Below, in pieces: positions 58,826 to 64,000 of a DNA stretch of 64,000 nucleotides; position 1 is the first letter of the stretch; each line of letters starts with the position of its first letter. The DNA comes from Sphingobium sp. (GTDB taxonomy: Bacteria; Pseudomonadota; Alphaproteobacteria; Sphingomonadales; Sphingomonadaceae). Below the pieces are notes generated by a model. That model saw only the letters and a program-made list of their open reading frames with translations, searched no databases and was not told where the DNA came from. The translations under genes and the position numbers were made by a program. The DNA lies in contig NZ_QFOA01000009.1 of assembly GCF_003248505.1 (NCBI RefSeq), positions 1 to 64,000 on the forward strand. The letters are read 5' to 3'.

Positions 58826-59584
58826 CTATACAGAGGGGACATGCGGAGCGGAAGGGCGCTGATGCGTGGCGATGCTTTGAGCGATCCGCTCCCGCGCGAG
58901 CGCCGCGATCTCTTTGCGATCGGTACAGGCGGAGGGATCGAACGGATCGAGGAAACGGATGACGACGGGAACGGTGCCCTTGCGCCCCAGTACCCGCATT
59001 GCGTTCGCGCCCGCCGCCTCCTCGCCGACCCAGGCGATGCCCTGCGTCGCGTCACCGTAATCGATGTGCACCGGCTGGATCATCACGGGGCGGGGCGGGG
59101 GCAGCAGCACCGCCAGCAACGCGGGCTTGAACGGCAGAAGCGTGCGTCCGTCGCCTGTGGTGCCTTCGGGGAAGAGCGCAATCGGCTGATGCCCCAGCAT
59201 CGCGTCACGCAACGCTTCGATCTGGGAAGACAGCGCACCGCGCCGCTCGCGGGAAACGAACAGCGTATTGTTCTGCGCCGCAAGCCATCCGATTGCAGGC
59301 CAGCGCGCCACATCGTCCTTGGAGACGAAGGCCGAACCTGTCGCACCGCCCAGAGCCAGAATGTCGATCCAGCTGACATGATTGGCCAGAATGAAGATGT
59401 CGCCGGTATGCCGGCAGCCTTCCACGCGCACGCGCGCGCCGACCGAGCGGGCCGCCATTGCGAGGAACCGTCGCGGCCAGTGCGAACGGAGGCCCAACAC
59501 CCGCGACATCAGGTGCAGGGGAAGGCACAGGAGCAGACTCGCGATCAGCGACCCGATCCGGCTCCAGCGACGAAGCGTGCCCAA
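58826..59584 (-). CDS. plsC: 1-acyl-sn-glycerol-3-phosphate acyltransferase
   Basis: A 252-residue membrane-bound enzyme that makes phosphatidic acid. The catalytic motif H-x4-D is NHVSWID (H69, D74), and the substrate motif is LFPEGTTGDG near residue 138. An N-terminal hydrophobic segment (about 10-30) anchors it. The start is a TTG at 59584, for which I see no strong ribosome-binding site, so the N terminus is the weakest part. It follows fur by six bases. Confidence 0.93.
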   Translation of the reverse strand: MGTLRRWSRIGSLIASLLLCLPLHLMSRVLGLRSHWPRRFLAMAARSVGARVRVEGCRHTGDIFILANHVSWIDILALGGATGSAFVSKDDVARWPAIGWLAAQNNTLFVSRERRGALSSQIEALRDAMLGHQPIALFPEGTTGDGRTLLPFKPALLAVLLPPPRPVMIQPVHIDYGDATQGIAWVGEEAAGANAMRVLGRKGTVPVVIRFLDPFDPSACTDRKEIAALARERIAQSIATHQRPSAPHVPSV

Positions 59585-59590
59585 GCGCGA

Positions 59591-60013
59591 TCAGTTCTTC
59601 CGTTCGAGCGCCACGCCGTAGAGTTCCATCCGGTGATCGACCAGGCGGAAACCCAGTTTTTCGGCGATCTGCTTTTGAAGCTGTTCCAGTTCAGGATCGA
59701 CGAATTCGATGACATTGCCGGTTTCGACGTCGATCAGATGGTCGTGGTGCGATTCCGGTGCCGCTTCGTAACGGGCACGTCCGTCACCGAAATCGTGCCG
59801 TTCCAGAATGCCGGCTTCCTCGAAAAGGCGCACGGTACGATAGACGGTGGCGATGGAAATGCCCGGGTCGATCGCCGCCGAACGCTTGTGCAATTCCTCG
59901 ACGTCGGGATGGTCGATCGCGTCGCTCAACACCTGTGCGATCACGCGCCGTTGTTCGGTGATGCGCAACCCTTTTTCATGGCACAGGGCTTCGACGTCGA
60001 TTTTGCGGTTCAT
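59591..60013 (-). CDS. fur: Fur-family metalloregulator
   Basis: A 140-residue repressor: winged-helix DNA-binding domain (about 1-80, RITEQRRVIAQVL and ISIATVYRTVRLFEEAGI) and metal-binding dimer domain with SHHDHLIDVETG. The C-terminal CxxC pairs of many Fur proteins are absent; a single cysteine (C11) is present. In alphaproteobacteria Fur homologues may act as iron- or manganese-responsive (Mur), so the metal is open. ATG 60013. Confidence 0.92.
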   Translation of the reverse strand: MNRKIDVEALCHEKGLRITEQRRVIAQVLSDAIDHPDVEELHKRSAAIDPGISIATVYRTVRLFEEAGILERHDFGDGRARYEAAPESHHDHLIDVETGNVIEFVDPELEQLQKQIAEKLGFRLVDHRMELYGVALERKN

Positions 60014-60075
60014 GAACGCTCGCTTGTTGATCCGGCTAAAAGTCGGACAAGCCTAGACGCTTTTGCCAGAACAGG

Positions 60076-60102
60076 AAAGGGCGCATGGTCGATGCGCCCT
60101 TT
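60076..60102 (-). terminator. Terminator of mucR
   Basis: Perfect 11-bp stem AAAGGGCGCAT / ATGCGCCCTTT (60076-60086 and 60092-60102) with a five-base loop. On the minus strand the arm ends in TTT followed by CCTGTTCT, a weak U-tract. It lies 27 bases beyond the mucR stop. Confidence 0.6.
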
Positions 60103-60129
60103 CGATAAATCGCCTTTGGTGCCCGTCGA

Positions 60130-60555
60130 TTACTTTGCGACGCGCGCCCGGCGGCGCTTGGTGCCAAGGCCGATCTTTTTGGCAAGGCTGCGACGCTGCT
60201 CTGCATAGTTGGGCGCGACCATAGGGTAATCGGCGGGCAGTCCCCATTTGGCGCGATAATCGTCAGGCGTCATCTGATAATGGGTCATCAGGTGCCGCTT
60301 CAGCATCTTGAGCTTTTTCCCGTCCTCCAGGCAAATGATATAGTCCGGCTTTACGGACGAGCGGACCGATACCGCGGGTTCGAGCTTCACTTCCGGGGCG
60401 GGAGCGGGTTGGCTAAGGCCCGCCAGTGCGGCGTGAACATTCTGAATTAGGGAAGAAACGTCAGATACAGCGACACTGTTGTTCGACACATGTGCCGCGA
60501 CGATGTCCGACGTCAAAGTAATGAGCAACTCGCTCTGAGCAGATCCGGTTTCCAT
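60130..60555 (-). CDS. MucR/Ros-family transcriptional regulator
   Basis: A 141-residue regulator of the Ros/MucR type, in other alphaproteobacteria a broad repressor of surface polysaccharide, motility and cell-cycle genes. The zinc-finger-like core is IICLEDGKKLKMLKRHL followed by MTHYQMTPDDYR; ligands would be C75, D78, H88, H92, with Asp in the place of the second cysteine. The N terminus (1-40) is the oligomerisation part. I chose ATG 60555 (METGSAQSEL); 14 more codons are open upstream. The 112-base gap before it holds no clear operator. Confidence 0.92.
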   Translation of the reverse strand: METGSAQSELLITLTSDIVAAHVSNNSVAVSDVSSLIQNVHAALAGLSQPAPAPEVKLEPAVSVRSSVKPDYIICLEDGKKLKMLKRHLMTHYQMTPDDYRAKWGLPADYPMVAPNYAEQRRSLAKKIGLGTKRRRARVAK

Positions 60556-60667
60556 ATTCTGTTTCCTGCGAAGGCTGGATTTGTGCGACCCGCCCAAGGA
60601 GGAATGTTTCTGGAGCGGTACGATATGCGTTAAACCGCAACCACCGAGTTCGCAAGCTGCTATCCCT

Positions 60668-61147
60668 TCAGATCAGCATATCGACACGAAAACTCAGTGC
60701 ATCGTGAAGTTGCCCGTCATTGCCGCGATAGTAACCCGGGCGGCGATGGACATATTCAAATCCGCATCTCTCATAAAGTTGTATGGCTTTGTTGTTGGCG
60801 CGAACCTCCAGATTCATTGAGGTAATTCCGCGACGGCGTGCGTGGGACAGACTGTCTTGCAACAAGGAAAGGCCAACACCGCGTCCGCGCCAGAGCGGCG
60901 CAACCGCCAACAGCAGCAATTCGCATTCGTCCAGCACCGACCGGATCAGCGCGAAACCGAGCGGCGCTGCATCGAGCCGCGCTACGGTGAGCCACGTGCC
61001 CGGCATGGTCATCACCCCGGCCAGCTGGGGCAGGGTCCACGCTTCCCCGAACATGGGGTCGAAAGCGCTGTCCATGACCTCCATCGCGTCGGCCATGGCG
61101 TTTCGGTCGGTATCCTCGTAGCGGTCCAGGCTGATACCCGGCATCAT
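60668..61147 (-). CDS. rimI: GNAT N-acetyltransferase, RimI-like
   Basis: A 159-residue acetyltransferase. The acetyl-CoA loop is LWRGRGVGLSLLQDSL, and LEVRANNKAIQLYERCGFEYVHRRPGYYR is typical of RimI, which acetylates the N terminus of ribosomal protein S18. The ATG overlaps the tsaB stop; the tsaB-rimI pair is widely conserved, which supports the name. Confidence 0.9.
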   Translation of the reverse strand: MMPGISLDRYEDTDRNAMADAMEVMDSAFDPMFGEAWTLPQLAGVMTMPGTWLTVARLDAAPLGFALIRSVLDECELLLLAVAPLWRGRGVGLSLLQDSLSHARRRGITSMNLEVRANNKAIQLYERCGFEYVHRRPGYYRGNDGQLHDALSFRVDMLI

Positions 61148-61770
61148 GACGCAGCGCGCTCCGCCATTGTCATCGCATCGGCTCCGCGCCCATATATCGG
61201 ACTGGGCGGAAGTGGGGGCAGATCCGCAATCAAGGCGTAATTCCCGGCATCGGGGTAAAGAGTAACGGCGGTTCCGGCGCCGCGCGCCGTCACCAGCGCC
61301 TCCGCCCCGGTTCCGTAAAAGACAGGCGCATCGAGTTGTTGGGCAAGATCGGCGATGGCCGTCGAAGCGACCGGCGCAACCGGCACGCGTCCGCTGTCAT
61401 CGAAGGCCTGCCAGAATAATTCGCCATGGCCACCTGTCATTGTCACGACAAGGGGGCCGCCTTCATGCTGCCGTGCCGCCTGCGCGGCGATCAGCGCGGG
61501 CGTGCTGTATCCACGGACCTGAACGCCCCACGCCAGCGCCAGCGCCCTTGCCGCCGCTATGCCGATGCGCACGCCGGTGAAACTGCCAGGCCCGACCGCG
61601 ACGGCGATTGCATCGGCGCGACCGCCATCGGGCAGGGCGGCAATGGCGGGAAGCAACGCCTCGGCATGGCCGCGACCGACGATGTCATGAAAAGCATCGA
61701 TCAGATTGCCATCGTCCAGCAGGGCAACGGACAAGGCCTGTGTCGCTGTGTCGATCACCAAAAGGCGCAA
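61144..61770 (-). CDS. tsaB: tRNA N6-threonylcarbamoyladenosine biosynthesis protein TsaB
   Basis: A 208-residue ASKHA-fold protein that pairs with TsaD in t6A37 formation. RLLVIDTATQALSVAL at the N terminus and VAVGPGSFTGVRIGIAAARALAL in the middle are diagnostic. Start is TTG 61770, six bases after GGAG; no ATG is available. tsaD and tsaE are outside the window. Confidence 0.94.
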   Translation of the reverse strand: MRLLVIDTATQALSVALLDDGNLIDAFHDIVGRGHAEALLPAIAALPDGGRADAIAVAVGPGSFTGVRIGIAAARALALAWGVQVRGYSTPALIAAQAARQHEGGPLVVTMTGGHGELFWQAFDDSGRVPVAPVASTAIADLAQQLDAPVFYGTGAEALVTARGAGTAVTLYPDAGNYALIADLPPLPPSPIYGRGADAMTMAERAAS

Positions 61771-61854
61771 GCAAAACTCCCGTCAGGCGGTCACAGGATC
61801 GCAACCGGCATCGCGGTTAGTGCATCGGGTCGATTTTGCCAAATGTCCAGACGG

Positions 61855-62436
61855 TCAGACAGCGCGCACTTCCGTCACTTCGGGCACATAATGCTTGAGC
61901 AGCTGCTCGATACCGTTTTTAAGCGTCGCGCTGGATGACGGGCAACCCGCGCAAGCACCCTGCATCTTCAGGTACACCGTGCCTTTGTCGAAACCGCGAT
62001 AGACGATATCGCCGCCGTCATTGGCTACCGCAGGGCGAACGCGCGTTTCTATAAGGTCGCGTATCTGATCGACGATTTCGGCATCTGCGGGATCGTCGGC
62101 AAACTCGTCCCCGTCATCGACCGGCACGCTGATGCCCGCCGCGCTCCCCGGTGCGAACAAGGGCATGTTCGCGGAAAAATGATCGAGCAACGTGGCGAGC
62201 ACGTCGGGCTTCACCCCGCTCCATTCCGCGCCGGGCGCAATCGTCACCGATACGAAATCGCTGCCGAAGAACACGCCGGTCACATCCCCGAGCCTGAACA
62301 GCGCGTTCGCCAGAGGCGAGGCTTCCGCGTCTTCGGGGCTGGCAAAGTCGCGGGTGCCGCTGCCTCCCATCACTTCCCGTCCCGGAAGGAACTTGATGGT
62401 GGCGGGGTTGGGCGTCAGTTCTGTCTCGATCAGCAT
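61855..62436 (-). CDS. NifU-like iron-sulphur scaffold/carrier (Nfu type)
   Basis: A 193-residue protein: N-terminal Nfu_N domain (1-90, MLIETELTPNPATIKFLPG) and C-terminal NifU domain with the cluster cysteines C162 and C165 in GACAGCPSSSATL. It carries 4Fe-4S clusters to target enzymes. I chose ATG 62436; ATG 62445 three codons earlier is possible. Upstream of tsaB on the same strand with an 84-base gap. Confidence 0.94.
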   Translation of the reverse strand: MLIETELTPNPATIKFLPGREVMGGSGTRDFASPEDAEASPLANALFRLGDVTGVFFGSDFVSVTIAPGAEWSGVKPDVLATLLDHFSANMPLFAPGSAAGISVPVDDGDEFADDPADAEIVDQIRDLIETRVRPAVANDGGDIVYRGFDKGTVYLKMQGACAGCPSSSATLKNGIEQLLKHYVPEVTEVRAV

Positions 62437-62531
62437 GGGTGCCATTTGGCGATGCACGCGCCCAAGATCAAGCGGTTCGGAACTTCGCGCGCGCCTGTCG
62501 ATTGGGGAGGGCAAGCGTCAAGGAGAAGATG

Positions 62532-63002
62532 ATGTCTACAGAAGATGACATTCGCGAACGTTTCTGGTCTGAGCTTTCGGCCAGTCCCTTTCTGATGGTG
62601 GGCCTTGCGGGCAGCACCGAGCATAGCCTGCCGATGACGGCGCAGCTCGATCCGAATGCCAACCATTGCTTCTGGTTCTATACGTCGAAGGATAATCGCC
62701 TTGCCCCCGGCGGTCCGGCGATGGCGCAATTTTCCGCCAAGGATCACAATCTCTTCGCGTGCGTCGAAGGAACGCTCTCACCCGAAACCGACCCTGCGAT
62801 CATTGACCGTTACTGGTCCAAGCAGGTCGAAGCCTGGTATCCGCAGGGTCGTGAAGACCCCAGCCTGTTGATGCTCCGGTTCGACCTTGGCAATGCCGAA
62901 ATCTGGCGTGCCGATATGTCTTTGACGGGCGTATTCAAAATGATGTTCGGCGGCGACGTGCGTTCCGAAATGAAGGGCAAGCACGCCGAAGTGTCGCTCT
63001 GA
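62532..63002 (+). CDS. Pyridoxamine 5'-phosphate oxidase-like general stress protein
   Basis: A 156-residue flavin-binding split-barrel protein of the general stress protein 26 group. ERFWSELSASPFLMVGLAG begins the barrel; FWFYTSKDNRLAP, EGTLSPETDPAIIDRYW and EAWYPQG follow as in the family. The flavin and substrate are unknown. I chose ATG 62532 (MSTEDDIRERF), six bases after AAGGAG; ATG 62529 is adjacent. A GGAAC (62479) with GATT 16 bases later resembles, but does not fully match, the EcfG stress promoter. Confidence 0.86.
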   Translation: MSTEDDIRERFWSELSASPFLMVGLAGSTEHSLPMTAQLDPNANHCFWFYTSKDNRLAPGGPAMAQFSAKDHNLFACVEGTLSPETDPAIIDRYWSKQVEAWYPQGREDPSLLMLRFDLGNAEIWRADMSLTGVFKMMFGGDVRSEMKGKHAEVSL

Positions 63003-63021
63003 TCCTCGATAAATGACGTGA

Positions 63022-63052
63022 GCGGCCCGGCTAGTCCGGGCCGCTTGCTTTT
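63022..63052 (+). terminator. Intrinsic terminator after the stress-protein gene
   Basis: Perfect nine-base-pair stem GCGGCCCGG / CCGGGCCGC (63022-63030 and 63036-63044), five-base loop, followed by TTGCTTTT. It separates the stress gene from the DEAD-box helicase. Confidence 0.8.
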
Positions 63053-63284
63053 CATCGGCGCATCGTCCATATGCGCCAAGCGCAGCGGACGGCTTATAAA
63101 AGCCCATCAGCGATTGGTAGCGTGATCGTCCCGGCCCGCAAAGGGCAGGACCGGCCAATGACAAGTCTGCGCAAAGCTGTTTGAGGCTTCCCTTTTCACG
63201 CGGGTCGTTTCGTAACCCGCCCTGCGCCCTTGCTGCGTTCATTCGCACCAGGTCGGCGCCCGGCCGACTTGTGAGCATTATCCC
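63053..63284 (+). other. Structured 5' region of the DEAD-box helicase gene
   Basis: About 230 bases without a credible gene. It contains several short hairpins: GGCTT/AAGCC with loop ATAA (around 63090-63103), GCCC/GGGC with loop GCAAA (around 63136-63148), and GTCGG/CCGAC (around 63253-63269) shortly before the start codon. A long structured leader would fit autoregulated or cold-responsive helicase genes, but I cannot place the transcription start. Confidence 0.35.
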
Positions 63285-64000
63285 ATGGAATTTACCGAAC
63301 TTGGCCTTTCCGAGCCGATCCTGAAGGCGCTTGCCGCCAAGAAATACGCCAATCCCACTCCCATCCAGCAGAAGGCGATCCCTGTCCTGCTGGAAGGCCG
63401 CGACCTGTGCGGCATCGCGCAGACCGGCACCGGCAAGACCGCGGCCTTCGCGCTCCCCAGCCTCGATTATTTCGCCCGCAATCCCAAACCCACGCCGATG
63501 CTGGGCTGTCGGATGCTGGTGCTGTCGCCGACGCGTGAACTGGCCGCGCAAATCGCGCAGAGCTTCCGCGATTATGGCCGCTTCATGAAGCTGTCGGTCG
63601 AAACCGTTTTCGGCGGCGTGCCGATCAACAAGCAGATCCGCGCCCTGTCACAGGGTGTCGACATCGTCGTCGCCACGCCGGGCCGCCTGCTCGACCTCAT
63701 CGACCAGCGTTGCTTTACCATCAAGGACACGGAAATTTTCGTCCTCGACGAAGCCGACCAGATGATGGACATGGGCTTCATCCATCCGCTGAAGCGGATT
63801 GCGAAACTGCTGCCGCGCGACCGTCAGAATCTGTTCTTTTCGGCCACCATGCCCAAGGAGATCGAATCGCTTGCGGGCCAGTTCCTGAACGATCCGGTCA
63901 AGGTCAGTGTCGCACCCCAGTCAACCACGGCGGAACGCGTGCGCCAGCAGGCGACCTTCGTCAATCAGGCGGAAAAGCAGGCGCTGCTGCACATCGTGCT
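63285..64000 (+). CDS. DEAD-box RNA helicase, RhlE-like (3' end outside window)
   Basis: The first 238 codons of an ATP-dependent RNA helicase, running off the right edge. Visible motifs: Q motif YANPTPIQQKAIP, motif I AQTGTGKT, motif Ia PTRELAAQ, Ib TPGRLLDL, motif II DEAD in VLDEADQMMDMGF, and motif III SAT (FFSATMPKE). ATG 63285 begins MEFTELGLSEPILKAL, the usual RhlE-type start. The C-terminal RecA domain and tail, needed to tell RhlE from DeaD-like proteins, are not in the window. Confidence 0.93.
   Translation, partial: MEFTELGLSEPILKALAAKKYANPTPIQQKAIPVLLEGRDLCGIAQTGTGKTAAFALPSLDYFARNPKPTPMLGCRMLVLSPTRELAAQIAQSFRDYGRFMKLSVETVFGGVPINKQIRALSQGVDIVVATPGRLLDLIDQRCFTIKDTEIFVLDEADQMMDMGFIHPLKRIAKLLPRDRQNLFFSATMPKEIESLAGQFLNDPVKVSVAPQSTTAERVRQQATFVNQAEKQALLHIV

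Noticed and set aside
57566..60208. An 880-codon open frame on the plus strand opposite miaB, plsC and fur
   Set aside because: It runs antisense to three well-supported genes and its translation is Arg/His/Asp-rich with no motif; a by-product of high GC at third positions.
1..64000. tRNA, rRNA, CRISPR, prophage and insertion sequences
   Set aside because: I looked for T-loop motifs, repeat-spacer patterns, integrases and transposases and found none; gene content is compact and chromosomal throughout.

Overview
The window is a contiguous stretch of a high-GC alphaproteobacterial chromosome, most likely from the family Sphingomonadaceae. Support for this comes from 5-aminolevulinate synthase (C4 haem route), a MucR/Ros regulator, a lolC-lolD pair next to dnaE, the plsY-dprA-topA order, frequent GTG/TTG starts, tight ATGA/GTGA overlaps, and an ornithine decarboxylase/carboxyspermidine gene set. 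Within sphingomonads a spermidine route fits Sphingobium, Novosphingobium or Sphingopyxis better than homospermidine-containing Sphingomonas sensu stricto; this is inference. I see no rRNA, tRNA, CRISPR array, insertion sequence or prophage. The content is mostly housekeeping, with some regulatory sites that are more interesting than the genes themselves.

Layout. 1-2782: end of a cytochrome c maturation operon (ccmF-ccmG-ccmH-ccmI). 2896-4824: kup K+ transporter. 4907-5612: hsp20 on the minus strand with terminator, sigma-32-like promoter and a ROSE-like leader, preceded by a structured candidate small RNA. 5896-13288: lolC, lolD, a membrane diguanylate cyclase (opposite strand) and dnaE. 13285-17438: minus-strand uracil-DNA glycosylase-like, lytic transglycosylase, moaB-like and radical SAM genes, the last with a LexA-type box. 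17570-25376: plus-strand ETF-ubiquinone oxidoreductase, secreted TPR protein, ispE, N-formylglutamate amidohydrolase, a small lipoprotein, NAD(P)HX repair enzyme and an rRNA uracil methyltransferase. 25379-29233: minus-strand spermidine block. 29420-30908: fasciclin protein and TauE/SafE permease. 30916-33492: DNA ligase plus ligase-associated exonuclease. 33535-35493: four-repeat Pho box and btaA-btaB for betaine lipid synthesis. 35530-37735: hemA and murI. 37853-43363: acyltransferase, plsY, dprA, topA. 43380-45872: lepB-rnc-era. 46053-54824: pgi, gor, uspA, pyruvate dehydrogenase E2, thioesterase, E3, PAP2 phosphatase, DUF2142 protein. 54902-60555: miaB, phoH, ybeY, corC-like, plsC, fur, mucR. 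60668-64000: rimI, tsaB, nifU-like, a stress flavoprotein-fold gene and the start of a DEAD-box helicase.

How the parts fit together. Several operons are translationally coupled (ccmFGHI; lolC-lolD; ispE to the methyltransferase; btaA-btaB; plsY-dprA; phoH-ybeY; tsaB-rimI). The best candidates for new biology are regulatory: PhoB control of betaine lipid synthesis (33535-33590), an RNA thermometer for hsp20 (5424-5516), an unassigned structured RNA (5576-5740), a leader on the ornithine decarboxylase mRNA that can hide its ribosome-binding site (26630-26690), and a LexA-type site on a radical SAM gene (14363-14377). All are read from sequence by eye and need alignment, folding or expression data.
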